From Methanobacterium_B sp963703015 (GTDB lineage: Archaea; Methanobacteriota; Methanobacteria; Methanobacteriales; Methanobacteriaceae): DNA of 64,000 nucleotides. A program made the position numbers and the translations under genes. Of this stretch, positions 26,677-37,814 are shown in pieces. How positions within the stretch are numbered: the first letter of the stretch is position 1; every line of letters starts with the position of its first letter. A model generated the notes under the pieces. It was not told the DNA's origin. It saw nothing but the letters and a program-made list of their open reading frames with translations, and searched no databases. The stretch is from contig OY969779.1 in assembly GCA_963703015.1 (NCBI GenBank), forward strand, positions 1,426,001 to 1,490,000, given 5' to 3'.

Positions 26677-27063
26677 TCATTTTCTTTTTATGGCCTCAAT
26701 ACCCACCTTTGCAACCCTTTGAACAACTGGACTTTCATCTTCCAAAGCTTTTTTAAGAACTTCACAGGCCCGGGGATCTGCAATGGAAGAAAGTCCTATC
26801 GCAGCAGCGTAGCGAACACTGGCCTTCTCATCTTTCATGAGTTCTATTAGGGGATCTAATGATTGTGGCTCGGCAAACACAGCTAAAGATAGGGCAGCAG
26901 CCTCTCTTACGTGCCAATCATCATCTTTCAATGTCTTGATCAGGGGGTCAACTGCCCTTGGATCTCCTATTTCTGCAAGAAGTTCTGCAGCATCTTCCCG
27001 CACAGCCCAATCATCATTTTGAAGTTCGTCCACCAAAAAATCTATTCTTTTCCCTTCTGTCAT
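26677..27063 (-). CDS. HEAT-repeat (PBS lyase-like) protein
   Basis: All-helical repeat protein of 128 residues with four HEAT units of about 31 residues, each with the consensus D-x-x-VR-x-x-AA-x-x-LA-x-IGDPRAVDPLI. Repeats of this type mediate protein-protein contacts; similar small proteins are common in methanogens. No catalytic motif. Transcribed alone from a promoter just upstream (27064-27216 spacer, AT-rich). The partner is unknown. Confidence 0.85.
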   Translation of the reverse strand: MTEGKRIDFLVDELQNDDWAVREDAAELLAEIGDPRAVDPLIKTLKDDDWHVREAAALSLAVFAEPQSLDPLIELMKDEKASVRYAAAIGLSSIADPRACEVLKKALEDESPVVQRVAKVGIEAIKRK

Positions 27064-27216
27064 TGAATCACCTCAAGCAAACTGAACAAATGTATGTTAT
27101 CAATATATATGGTGAATCTTTCATTAATAATTTGACAATTGAAATTCCTATCAAACTAAGAAATGGAAACTTGAATGGAGGAAACTAAAAAAAATAGTTA
27201 AAATTAAATCTCAGAC

Positions 27217-27909
27217 TTATAACACATTATTTAACCCTTTAGGATGGCTTAAAATATTAATTCCTTCAATATTATGTAATTTAGAAGTATTTTCAATGTC
27301 AATTTCCCTCATGTGGATGGTGATAATTTTACCTCCAGTTACTGCACTGAATGGACAGGCTGTTTGACAAGTACCACAGCCTTCGCATTTAAGCAAGTTA
27401 ATCTCAACCCCTGGTGTTATGGCATCCTGTGGGCATGCAGCAGCAGCTTGACATGGTTCACAATTTTTACACAATTCAAGTTCGAGCTTTGATGGCAAAA
27501 CAGTTTCAACATCACCAGATTCAAGATCAACAGGTACAATATATGTGTCTACTTTACCTTTACCTGCCTGAGCTACTGCATTTGTGATTAAACTATCTGC
27601 AATACCATGAACAATTTTAGCAATGGTGTTTGAGGTTGCTGGAGAAACCACAAGCATATCATAGGTTCCGAGAGAAAATCTCCCTGTCATTGGATAACTA
27701 TCCCTTTGATCAGATTCCAAAACAAGTTCCCTGTACTTTCCTCCAGTTAAATTTTTAACGGTTTCAAAAAGTCCATACATTTTAAGTACTTCTTCACCTG
27801 CACCCGAAGTCATGACAGTTACTTCATGATCCTTTGATAGTTTAACAAGAGCATCAACACTTTCTTGAAGCAGATGACCTGCACCAGTAAATCCCCAAGC
27901 TATCCTCAT
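27217..27909 (-). CDS. DmrB-like flavoprotein with ferredoxin domain (dihydromethanopterin reductase family)
   Basis: FMN-binding flavoprotein fused to a ferredoxin domain, 230 residues. The N-terminal half has the Cab/PpcDC flavoprotein pattern (RIAWGFTGAGHLL, VMTSGAGEE, VVSPATSNTIAKIVHGIAD). The C-terminal part has two cluster motifs, CKNCEPCQAAAACP and CEGCGTCQTACP. Members include archaeoflavoprotein and DmrB, which reduces dihydromethanopterin to the tetrahydro form in Methanosarcina. A TTG at 27927 extends the frame, but GAGGAGAATCATT before ATG 27909 fixes the start. It lies 40 bp after glyA, a tetrahydromethanopterin-using enzyme, which supports the pterin role. Confidence 0.8.
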   Translation of the reverse strand: MRIAWGFTGAGHLLQESVDALVKLSKDHEVTVMTSGAGEEVLKMYGLFETVKNLTGGKYRELVLESDQRDSYPMTGRFSLGTYDMLVVSPATSNTIAKIVHGIADSLITNAVAQAGKGKVDTYIVPVDLESGDVETVLPSKLELELCKNCEPCQAAAACPQDAITPGVEINLLKCEGCGTCQTACPFSAVTGGKIITIHMREIDIENTSKLHNIEGINILSHPKGLNNVL

Positions 27910-27948
27910 AATGATTCTCCTCAACAAAAATAGTTAAAAAAATTTGAA

Positions 27949-29214
27949 TCAGAAGTCTACATAGTTGTAGGCTTCATCTTCTTTAAATGCATATTTTACA
28001 GTATTATACTGCTTTATAAATTCATTAACATCTTCTTTAACATTTTTCCCGTCAACAGTCACGTTTTTAATGAACTGGGCTACTTCTGCCATTTCAGCTT
28101 CTTTTAATCCACGTCTGGTTATTTCTTGTGTACCAATACGTATGCCTGATGGATCATCAGAACGATTCACATCATCCCATGGGAAAAGGTTCTTGTTTAA
28201 TATTACGTTGTTTGATTCGAGGTCCTTAGCCAATTTTGCTGCTCTTCCAATGTTAGAAACATCCACTGCAAGCTGATGAGATTCAGTGAACCCTTGGTCT
28301 TCGCATAGTACGTTGAATCCAAGTTCATACAGTTCCTGGGCAAGTGCTTTAGCATTTTTAATGATCTGTTTGGCATAGGCACTACCAAATTCTAGCATTT
28401 CTGCTGTTGCAATACCGAGTGCTGCTAGGTGGTGTAGGTGATGGTTACTCACGACTCCTGGAAATACAGCATCATCGATTTTGTGTGCAATATCTTCCTT
28501 ACAGAGGATTATTCCACCTTGTGGACCTGGGAATGTTTTATGTGTACTTCCAACAAGGAGGTCAGCTCCCTCTTTGAGTGGATCCTGGAAGTATCCTCCT
28601 GCAATTAAACCAAGCACATGGGCACCATCGTACATTACCTTTGCACCAACTTCGTCTGCAGCTTCTCTTGCTTCTTCAACAGGATGTGGGAACAGGAATA
28701 GACTTCCTCCCAGCAGAACTATTTTGGGTTTCTTTTCTAGGATGTCTTTTTTCATTGCATCGGGATCTATATTCATCTTAGTTTCATCAAAAGGATGTGG
28801 AGATACTTTAAGGCCCCTAATTCCAGCAGCACTAACAGATGCATGACTTATATGTCCGCCCACAGGTACTTCTAGGGCCATCATAGGATCACCGTGTTTT
28901 GCAAGTGCAAAGAACGATGCCATGTTGGCGGTCACACCAGATATGGGCTGAACATTTGCATGTTCTGCTTTAAAAATCTTTTTTGAGAGATCTACGGTGA
29001 TATCTTCTATTTCATCAATGTATTTACAACCTTCGTAGAGTCTACACCCTGATAGGCCTTCAGCGTATCTGTGTGATAGATCCGAGGCAAGTGCTTCTCT
29101 AACACTTGTACTTGTAATGTTTTCACTTGCTATAAGATTGATACTATTTTCCATCCAGTTATGGTGCTCTTTAGTTATTTCTTTAATTTTAAGAGCATAT
29201 TCTTCATTATTCAT
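27949..29214 (-). CDS. glyA: Serine hydroxymethyltransferase
   Basis: PLP enzyme interconverting serine and glycine; in methanogens the one-carbon carrier is tetrahydromethanopterin. The PLP lysine lies in GSTHKTFPGPQGG near residue 227; other family blocks are NLIASENITS near 26, HRYAEGLSGCRLYEGC near 48 and YDGAHVLGLIAGG near 198. Length 421 residues is typical of the archaeal form. GGAGGATAATTA precedes the ATG. It is followed by the DmrB-like flavoprotein, forming a two-gene pterin/one-carbon unit. Confidence 0.95.
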   Translation of the reverse strand: MNNEEYALKIKEITKEHHNWMENSINLIASENITSTSVREALASDLSHRYAEGLSGCRLYEGCKYIDEIEDITVDLSKKIFKAEHANVQPISGVTANMASFFALAKHGDPMMALEVPVGGHISHASVSAAGIRGLKVSPHPFDETKMNIDPDAMKKDILEKKPKIVLLGGSLFLFPHPVEEAREAADEVGAKVMYDGAHVLGLIAGGYFQDPLKEGADLLVGSTHKTFPGPQGGIILCKEDIAHKIDDAVFPGVVSNHHLHHLAALGIATAEMLEFGSAYAKQIIKNAKALAQELYELGFNVLCEDQGFTESHQLAVDVSNIGRAAKLAKDLESNNVILNKNLFPWDDVNRSDDPSGIRIGTQEITRRGLKEAEMAEVAQFIKNVTVDGKNVKEDVNEFIKQYNTVKYAFKEDEAYNYVDF

Positions 29215-29332
29215 TAATTATCCTCCAAAACAACGTAATTGGTTTAGTAGCTTTATTGATCTAATGTATAAAATAATCACTATAAATACTTTCAAATTTT
29301 GAATTAATTCAATAGTGAATAAAAAAAATTTA

Positions 29333-30016
29333 TTAATTTTTCTTAAAAAATGTTTTGGTCCGCATGTCCTTTAAATTGGTTAGAATTCTTTCGAGATCTG
29401 CTCCAGGTATTGTTACCATAACATCATCTGATTTCAATTCCATGTTATTTCTAGAACCAATATCTCCAAATCCATAGGTGACTTTGCCTGTCAAGTAGGG
29501 AATTGCTGCCATTGAACTACATATCGGGCCAGAATCTGCACCCAAACCATGGGAACCAGAATCATAGGCATTGGCATGGAGTATCATCATGGCTTGTTCA
29601 GAGTTAGAGATGATAAATACAAGATCCGGGATAAAGTCAGCCTTTACCAGGGGAGAAAATAGTATAGCACTGAATATTCCTGCATCAATGGCCTTGTTAT
29701 TTTGCCATGACCTCTGTACAGCAGGCACACTCTTATAAACACCTGCAGGTACTAGAAATGAACCACTTTGCATATTTTTTGGAAGTTCTTTTCGATCCTT
29801 CATGCCACTGTACCTTAATCCTCCCATACAACTTTCTTCTTCCACAGTGGAATAGAAAATTTCTCCCTTTGATGCCTTATCTAGTTTAGTACAAAATCTA
29901 GATGGTTCTGATTCTTTCTTTATATCATTGGGTTCTCTTAAAGACCATTTTATTGCCACAGGTTCCCTTTCAAGTTTTAAAATTTCTTTCAGTTCTGATC
30001 CCATTTTTTGATACAT
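29333..30016 (-). CDS. DUF169 family protein
   Basis: Protein of 227 residues from the DUF169 family. Visible family parts are EREPVAIKW near residue 15, the FYSTVEEESCMGGLRYSG segment near 54, and a GADSGPICSSMAAIPY segment near 159 with a conserved cysteine. The cysteines suggest metal or cofactor binding. The family is common in methanogens and other anaerobes and has no settled function. It is isolated here, between glyA (opposite end spacing 118 bp) and hdrA. Confidence 0.78.
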   Translation of the reverse strand: MYQKMGSELKEILKLEREPVAIKWSLREPNDIKKESEPSRFCTKLDKASKGEIFYSTVEEESCMGGLRYSGMKDRKELPKNMQSGSFLVPAGVYKSVPAVQRSWQNNKAIDAGIFSAILFSPLVKADFIPDLVFIISNSEQAMMILHANAYDSGSHGLGADSGPICSSMAAIPYLTGKVTYGFGDIGSRNNMELKSDDVMVTIPGADLERILTNLKDMRTKTFFKKN

Positions 30017-30170
30017 ATGATCACCTATGATTTACTAGGATTTAGAACTAAAATTTTTTTTGATTTGAATTTGAAAACAATAATTTCTAAAAATAGTATG
30101 ATGGTCTGTTAAATGGATAGAATTAGCTTAATAGAATTTGATTAATGATTATTTAAAATAAAAATAAAAG

Positions 30171-30193
30171 AAAAAGGAATAAGGTTTAAAACC

Positions 30194-30198
<5 letters not shown>
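30171..30198 (-). terminator. hdrA intrinsic-type terminator overlapping the stop codon
   Basis: AATAAGGTTT (30178-30187) and AAACCTTATT (30189-30198) are perfect 10-base arms around one central base. On the minus strand the hdrA stop codon lies inside the stem, and the palindrome is followed by CCTTTTTCTTTTATTTTTATTTT. This looks like a hairpin plus U-tract. Confidence 0.65.
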
Positions 30199-32170
<1,972 letters not shown>

Positions 32171-32696
32171 TTAGATCACCTATTCCATAAATCTATGATA
32201 GATTATCTTATCCTTAATGTGTAGGGTCTATCAATTAGATAAATAAAGTTTTCTATTTATTTTTTTATACAAAGTATATATACTAGAATATTTTTCAAGG
32301 AAATATCTGTAATTTTAACAGATTTAATCTTCTAGTACTTACTTAATTTACTGATTAAGTTTTTAAATATTTAAATATTTATAAAAAAGATTCATGACCC
32401 GACATGAGTCTCATTAAACCCTTAATTGTTATTATTTTTCGTAGAGGTATTATACTCCTCTTTTTTAATAGTTGGGCCTAATCCGATTTAATAAGCAGTA
32501 TTAATTGTTTAAATCAACTTTAAAATATTTAATGGGATAAATTGGATTAAATAAGAAATAATAACTGTATATGTATATTTATTTCATATTTGGACAATAT
32601 TTAATGAGTTTTTTAGATTTTTATGACTTATGAATTCGTTATAATATTTTTCTGATCAAACCATAATATTTTACTAATTCTATCGTGAAGTGGGAT
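32171..32696. other. 526-bp structured spacer upstream of hdrA
   Basis: The hdrA-proximal part has a TATA-like GTATATATAC near 32275 (minus strand), giving an untranslated leader of roughly 80 nt. In that leader TGATAGA (32196-32202) can pair with TCTATCA (32227-32233), or instead form the local ATCTATGATAGAT palindrome at 32191-32203. The middle part (32341-32466) has three further perfect inverted repeats, listed separately. The remainder to 32696 is plain AT-rich sequence. No tRNA found. Confidence 0.5.
32341..32466. ncRNA. Candidate small RNA or structured regulatory element (strand uncertain)
   Basis: In order on the plus strand: palindrome ACTTAAT-TTACTG-ATTAAGT (32341-32360); an A/T stretch with TATA-like ATTTATAAA (about 32375-32384); hairpin TCATG-ACCCGA-CATGA (32392-32407), whose 3' arm is also part of ATGAG-T-CTCAT (32403-32413); then AGAGG-9nt-CCTCT (32443-32461) running into six T. 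This is the order operator, promoter, structured RNA, terminator. On the minus strand the first hairpin is also followed by TTTTTT, so a transcript ending the other way cannot be excluded. No known RNA family recognised. Confidence 0.35.
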
Positions 32697-33599
32697 TTAG
32701 AGGAGGTATATCAGTATAGGGAGGGTTATCATGCTGAGTACAGTGGTCATGAATATGCATGCAGCAGCAGCTTTAACATCTAAATCGTAACTGGCCGCCA
32801 ATATTAGGCTGAGCATTGCTGATGGCATTCCAGCTTCAACAACTGTTACTGTGCTGTTAATGTAGCTGAAGCCAAGGATGGTGACAATTACGAATGCTAT
32901 GGCTGGGGATATGATCAGCTTAACAGTCGAAACGAATGTTGCGGCATCTAAATAATTTTTTAATCCTCCAACTTCCAACGATAAACCCAAGGAGATCATT
33001 ATTATTGGAATGGCTGCACCACTTAGATATTTCAAGACATCTAATGGTAGTGGTCCAATATTCAAATGTAGGAGGTTCACTATTATTCCTAGTATTATTC
33101 CCCATAATGGTGGGAACAACACAGTTCTTTTAATGATTGAACTGTATTTTCCTCCAAATAGTACGATGAACAGAATACCAAGGCACAAAAAGAGAATTGT
33201 AGAACCCATATCAAAGAAAACTGCTCGAACCAAACCAGTACTTCCGTAAACACCTAAAACAACAGGATATCCTAAAAAACCGGAATTAAATAGTGCCGAA
33301 GTACCTACTATGGTCCATTTTGTCTTTTTAGAGTATCCTCGGTACCTAGCATATAGGTAAACCACAGCTCCTGAAAGTGTTCCTGTTATTAAACAGATAA
33401 CTGTGATTGGAAACAGGCTGTTAATGTTTGTAAGATCCGCACCATACATTGCAAGGAATATCAAAGAAGGTATGGCAATGTTAACCACTATCTTGTTGAG
33501 CGTGGTTGAATCTTCAGGTTTAAGAAGGCCAATCTTTTTGGAAAAGTATCCAATAAGTATCATTACTATGATGGCTAGAATTGTTTCGGTAGAACTCAT
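32697..33599 (-). CDS. AEC family transporter (auxin efflux carrier-like)
   Basis: Integral membrane carrier of 300 residues with about ten helices, N-terminal IVMILIGYFSKKIGLLKPED and the GYPVVLGVYG and GLSLEVGGL segments typical of the AEC (permease MleP-like) family. Prokaryotic members move organic acids such as malate, and others are uncharacterised. The gene stands alone with a promoter between it and radA (33600-33702). Substrate unknown. Confidence 0.87.
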   Translation of the reverse strand: MSSTETILAIIVMILIGYFSKKIGLLKPEDSTTLNKIVVNIAIPSLIFLAMYGADLTNINSLFPITVICLITGTLSGAVVYLYARYRGYSKKTKWTIVGTSALFNSGFLGYPVVLGVYGSTGLVRAVFFDMGSTILFLCLGILFIVLFGGKYSSIIKRTVLFPPLWGIILGIIVNLLHLNIGPLPLDVLKYLSGAAIPIIMISLGLSLEVGGLKNYLDAATFVSTVKLIISPAIAFVIVTILGFSYINSTVTVVEAGMPSAMLSLILAASYDLDVKAAAACIFMTTVLSMITLPILIYLL

Positions 33600-33702
33600 T
33601 TTATCTCAGTTAATTCTATAATTTTCTGTATTAAGAATTTAAAAACGTCTTATATATCTGCAAATTTTGGATCAATTAAAAAATAAAAAAATAATGGGAA
33701 TA

Positions 33703-34638
33703 TTAATCTGAAATTCCCTCTGTAATCACCTTGAATACAGCTTCTCCTTCTGGTAAGTGAGGGCTGTCAACAAGTCTGGCGATTCTTTTACCCGCAAGAC
33801 CTTTTTTAAGCCAGATCCTATAGGTTGCAGCATGACCTAGAACATGTCCTCCAATAGCCTTTGTTGGACTACCGAAAAATGCGTCAGGTTTGGACTGCAC
33901 CTGATTTGTTACAAAAACTGCAACGTTGTAGGTGTTGGCTATGTTTGAAAGGGTGTGCAAATGTTGGTTCAATTTCTGTTGCCTTGTTGCTAAAGATTCC
34001 CTTCCAACATATTCTGCACGGAAGTGGGCTGTTAATGAATCTACAATGACAAGCTTAATGTCTGCACCGCTTTGAATCAATTCATTGACTTTGTCTGCCA
34101 TTAAAATTTGATGGCTAGAGTTGAATGCTCTGGCAATATGGATATTGGTAAGCACTTCCTCCACATCGAGTTCAAATCCTTCTGCTATTTGTTTTATTCT
34201 TTCTGGTCTGAAGGTGTTTTCTGTATCAATGAACACGCACTGTCCACCTAAACCTCCTTTTTCAGGGGGTAGTTGCACAGTAACTGCAAGTTCGTGGGAA
34301 ATCTGACTTTTTCCGGAACCAAATTCTCCAAATACTTCGGTTATGGATTGAGTTTCAATTCCTCCGCCTATGAGTTCATCGAGTCCGGTACTGCCGGTGG
34401 TTACCCTTCCAACATCCTTCCTTCTTTCCATAACATCCATAGCAGTTTCAAAGTCTATTTGTTCAGACTTCCTCGCAGCTTCAATTACTTTTTCAGCTAC
34501 TCCTTCACCTATTTCAGCTTTAACACTCAGTTCTTTAGCAGTTGCTGTTGCAAGCCTCATCATATCTGCAAAACCAGCATCTCTTAATTTTTGAGCAGTT
34601 TTTTCCCCTACATTTGGTAATTCTTCAAGTTCTACCAT
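33703..34638 (-). CDS. radA: DNA repair and recombination protein RadA
   Basis: Archaeal RecA/Rad51 recombinase that forms filaments on single-stranded DNA and drives strand exchange. N-terminal helix-hairpin-helix (ELPNVGEKTAQKLRDAGF, residues 6-23), Walker A GEFGSGKS at 104-111, Walker B KLVIVDSL, and the C-terminal VTNQVQ loop. The frame continues upstream to 34746, but GGAGATTGAA before ATG 34638 and the usual 311-residue length fix the start here. It lies downstream of the RPA gene on the same strand with a 174-bp gap, so the ssDNA-binding and recombinase proteins may share a transcript. Confidence 0.95.
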   Translation of the reverse strand: MVELEELPNVGEKTAQKLRDAGFADMMRLATATAKELSVKAEIGEGVAEKVIEAARKSEQIDFETAMDVMERRKDVGRVTTGSTGLDELIGGGIETQSITEVFGEFGSGKSQISHELAVTVQLPPEKGGLGGQCVFIDTENTFRPERIKQIAEGFELDVEEVLTNIHIARAFNSSHQILMADKVNELIQSGADIKLVIVDSLTAHFRAEYVGRESLATRQQKLNQHLHTLSNIANTYNVAVFVTNQVQSKPDAFFGSPTKAIGGHVLGHAATYRIWLKKGLAGKRIARLVDSPHLPEGEAVFKVITEGISD

Positions 34639-34811
34639 TTCAATCTCCTTTGAGCATTTATTATATTTAAATAAGTTATTTAATGAACTAAACAAATATT
34701 CAACAATTGTAGATTGTAGTACATTTTTTTTTAATCTTATATCCATTTTGAAGATCAGTTGATTGGTTCAAAGTGGTATGTTAACATGTTTGTAGTAGGT
34801 GGATTTAATTA

Positions 34812-37193
34812 TTATAATTTTATATCCACCAGTTTTTTGGCATTGAGCCTGATTTCTTCGTTGTACTCATCGAAACTGGCATCTGCAATCACAGTGATTT
34901 CGTGTCCAACAAGTTCTGAGACTTTATCTTCAAGTGATCCTTCATCTCCAGTTTTTTGGATAACATCTATGACTTCATTAATCTTCATTCCAACTAATTC
35001 CTCTGCAGCTGCGCTGAAAAATGTAACTCTCATTGTTCCGGTACTGTCTTCAATTACACATGGAACTATCATCAAGTACTTTGGTTCTTCGATTTCTTCA
35101 CCACAGATTTCACATTCGTAGGAATTGTCTATGAGTGTTAACCTTTTGTTACAGTTAGGGCACATTTCGTACAGTATTCTGTTTCCGTAGGCTTCAGTGA
35201 TTTCTCCAGTTACCTTTATGTTCCGGTCTTCTTCTTCAATATCGTCGATCTTCTTAGTTTTGTAGATCATTTCCTTTATATCATCAAAAGATGGGAGTTT
35301 TTCAGATTCTTCTGTTGTTGCCTTGGTTACTAAAGTGTTTCTACCTACACTAATTTCAAGATGATCGTCGCGCATGCTGATGCGGGGATTTTCAATTTTT
35401 ATGGCGTCTCCTGTGTTCAGTGACATTTCTGCTTTATCATCCCAGAAGGAGGATCTTAAAACTCCGGTACCATCAGCTATTTCTACTGTTCTAACCAGGC
35501 CGTTAGTGCCATCTCCCCTTTGGAATTCATTTGGATCGTAGAGGTTAACCACTCTTCCAACTATTCTAACGTTTCTTTCATCTTCATTCAGTTGGCTTAT
35601 GGTTTTGGTGGAGTAGAGTGAGTCTTCTATTTCGTTCATACTTGGAAGACTGTCAATTTCTTCTTGAGAAGGATCAACTATTCTTGCAGTTTTGCCAATG
35701 CTCAGATCCATGTTGTAGTTACCAAGCCTGGTTCTGGCGTTTTCAATTTTAATTGGGTTTCCCTCATTAAAAGCAAAATCTGCTTTATCGTCCCAGAAGG
35801 AGGATCTTATTACTCCAGTACCATCTCCTAGCTCAACTGTCCTTACTTTACCGGTGGTTCCATCATCCCTATTAAATTCACTTGGATCGTAGGTTTTAAT
35901 AATTCTGCCAACAACATCAATCTCTTCTCCTTCTTCGTCCATTTCATGAATGGCAGATATTTTAAGAGGTTTCAGATATTTTCCACATTCTTGAAGCTTT
36001 TTGCTTAAAGCAGGATCAATTTCTGGATTGACAATTATTTTAGTGTTCCAGTTGGTGTTTATTCTGTAGTCGGTACCAGAATATTCATCAAATTCAATGT
36101 TTCCTCCGATTAGTTTTATGATGTTTCCCTTTTCGATTTCCATGTTAGCATCATCGTTCCACAAGGTTACCCTTATGGATCCAGTATCATCTTCCATCTC
36201 TAGAGATCTAACCTGGCCGGTGCTTTCATCGTTTCTCATGAATGTTATTGTATCGTATACTTTACATATTATTCCAATAACCGTTATATCACGCATTTCA
36301 TGGGCATCGCCAATTTTTAATATCTTTTCTGTGTATTCTGGGAGATCAAAATCTCCTTTGATCATCCTTCCAATCCATGAGTGTGTTAATGAAACTTCGC
36401 CGTCTCTTGTTCTTCCAAGGGCACCGAGTATTTTTAATGAATCTCCTTCTTTGAGATCTAAATCTTTAACAAGCTTTGTGTCGTTGTTCCAGAGGGTGAA
36501 CTGGGTTTTACCAGTTTTATCCTGAATTTCCATGGATAAAACCTTCCCTTCCTTTCCATTTTTGTCAAAGGTCCTTACCCTTGGGATTCTGACAATTCTT
36601 GCTATGACGTTTACTTGACTTTCTCCTTGAATGTCTTTGATGTCAGTTACTTTATCATCATATTTTGGGAAGGACTCATACTCTTCGCTGTCGAGTTTTT
36701 GAATGTTTGAGTCTAATTTCATGTGTAATTCATCTTCACGGAATCCCTGTTTGACTTCAGCATTGTTTATTTTTATTATATCTCCTTCAGTCACTGTTTT
36801 CAGGAATTTAATATTTTCAGTCCAAAGAACAACACGAATTTCACCGGTATCATCGGTTATTATCATGTTGGCAAGCTTACCTTCCCTACCCTTCTTGCTT
36901 GTGAATTTTTTAACATTTGAAATATGCATTATTCTCCCGGTAACACTGATATTGTCGCTACCTGTTTGGAGTTCTGTTATTTTATGTGCCTCGTTCGCTT
37001 CAGATAAAGGCTTATTTTCTTCATTAATATATTCTCCAATGATTGTACGAGCTATATCTAGCTCGCTCATGAAGCTTACATCTTCATAATCATGCTTTCT
37101 TTCTTCCATTTTTTTTAAGAAATCATCGTATGAGATTTTATCCTTAATCTTTTCATATTCGCTCTTAATTTCCTGGCTAATCTCGTGGCTCAT
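34812..37193 (-). CDS. rpa: Replication protein A, multi-OB-fold single-stranded DNA-binding protein
   Basis: Large RPA-like protein of 793 residues that coats single-stranded DNA in replication and repair. After a charged N-terminal helical region (about 1-60) I count five OB folds in a row and a sixth interrupted by a zinc finger (CPNCNKRL...CEICGEE, near 690). OB folds four and five are strikingly alike, both with VRTVE-x-x-DGTGV-x-RSSFWDDKA, indicating recent tandem duplication. The frame extends to 37235, but GTGAGGG before ATG 37193 is a good ribosome site. RadA follows on the same strand. Confidence 0.9.
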   Translation of the reverse strand: MSHEISQEIKSEYEKIKDKISYDDFLKKMEERKHDYEDVSFMSELDIARTIIGEYINEENKPLSEANEAHKITELQTGSDNISVTGRIMHISNVKKFTSKKGREGKLANMIITDDTGEIRVVLWTENIKFLKTVTEGDIIKINNAEVKQGFREDELHMKLDSNIQKLDSEEYESFPKYDDKVTDIKDIQGESQVNVIARIVRIPRVRTFDKNGKEGKVLSMEIQDKTGKTQFTLWNNDTKLVKDLDLKEGDSLKILGALGRTRDGEVSLTHSWIGRMIKGDFDLPEYTEKILKIGDAHEMRDITVIGIICKVYDTITFMRNDESTGQVRSLEMEDDTGSIRVTLWNDDANMEIEKGNIIKLIGGNIEFDEYSGTDYRINTNWNTKIIVNPEIDPALSKKLQECGKYLKPLKISAIHEMDEEGEEIDVVGRIIKTYDPSEFNRDDGTTGKVRTVELGDGTGVIRSSFWDDKADFAFNEGNPIKIENARTRLGNYNMDLSIGKTARIVDPSQEEIDSLPSMNEIEDSLYSTKTISQLNEDERNVRIVGRVVNLYDPNEFQRGDGTNGLVRTVEIADGTGVLRSSFWDDKAEMSLNTGDAIKIENPRISMRDDHLEISVGRNTLVTKATTEESEKLPSFDDIKEMIYKTKKIDDIEEEDRNIKVTGEITEAYGNRILYEMCPNCNKRLTLIDNSYECEICGEEIEEPKYLMIVPCVIEDSTGTMRVTFFSAAAEELVGMKINEVIDVIQKTGDEGSLEDKVSELVGHEITVIADASFDEYNEEIRLNAKKLVDIKL

Positions 37194-37293
37194 TTGGGTT
37201 CCCTCACTCAAATATTTCTTATCCTTATATATCAAAATATGTCTTCAATATAATTTTGTATTAATTGGGTATAATAAGTTATTACAATCCTCC

Positions 37294-37332
37294 AACTAAA
37301 CATTTTTATAATAGTTAGTTAGATAAAACTAT
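37294..37332. promoter_or_regulatory. Overlapping inverted repeats at the marR promoter
   Basis: AACTAA (37294-37299) pairs with TTAGTT (37315-37320), and ATAGTT (37311-37316) pairs with AACTAT (37327-37332). All are variants of the half-site TAGTT/AACTA. The TATA-like TTTTTATAATA at about 37303-37313 lies inside the first pair, and the second covers the downstream promoter. Protein binding here would block RNA polymerase, as in MarR autorepression. Confidence 0.5.
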
Positions 37333-37356
37333 ATATATTCCATGGGAGATTAAAAA

Positions 37357-37779
37357 ATGAATCAAGAGCTCGAAATTGTAGAATCAATGGATAAACTTGC
37401 GAATATCTTGCAAAAATTTCAAACTGAGCTTTTATCTGGTGAATTAAAGGAATACACACTTAGACAACTTTACTACATTGAATTGATAGATAAAAACGAA
37501 AATATTAGTATTTCAGAAATATCCAGAATGCTTGATCTAAAAAAATCAACGGTTTCTATAGCAGTAAATCAACTAATTGAACAGAATATAGTTATTAAAA
37601 TACAATCTACTGATGATAAACGGTTTTACTTCCTAAAGCTCACTGATAAAGGAAATGAAATCATGCAAATGCATAGACAGGTTCACAGGAACACCATAAA
37701 GAAAATATTAACCATACTGGACCAGAATGAAGTTGAAAAATTCATAGAAATTGTAAATAAAATCAACCAAATCAGCTGA
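37357..37779 (+). CDS. MarR family transcriptional regulator
   Basis: Winged-helix regulator of 140 residues. The DNA-binding part is ISISEISRMLDLKKSTVSIAVNQLIEQNIV (about 50-80) followed by the wing STDDKRFYFLKLTDKG, a classical MarR pattern. Helices at both ends would dimerise. It is followed after 35 bp by leuC on the same strand. The inverted repeats in its promoter suggest autoregulation. Whether it also governs the leu genes through read-through or its own sites cannot be told here; no ligand is evident. Confidence 0.88.
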   Translation: MNQELEIVESMDKLANILQKFQTELLSGELKEYTLRQLYYIELIDKNENISISEISRMLDLKKSTVSIAVNQLIEQNIVIKIQSTDDKRFYFLKLTDKGNEIMQMHRQVHRNTIKKILTILDQNEVEKFIEIVNKINQIS

Positions 37780-37814
37780 TTTTAATGATAAATAGACGTT
37801 AGGAGGAATTATAA

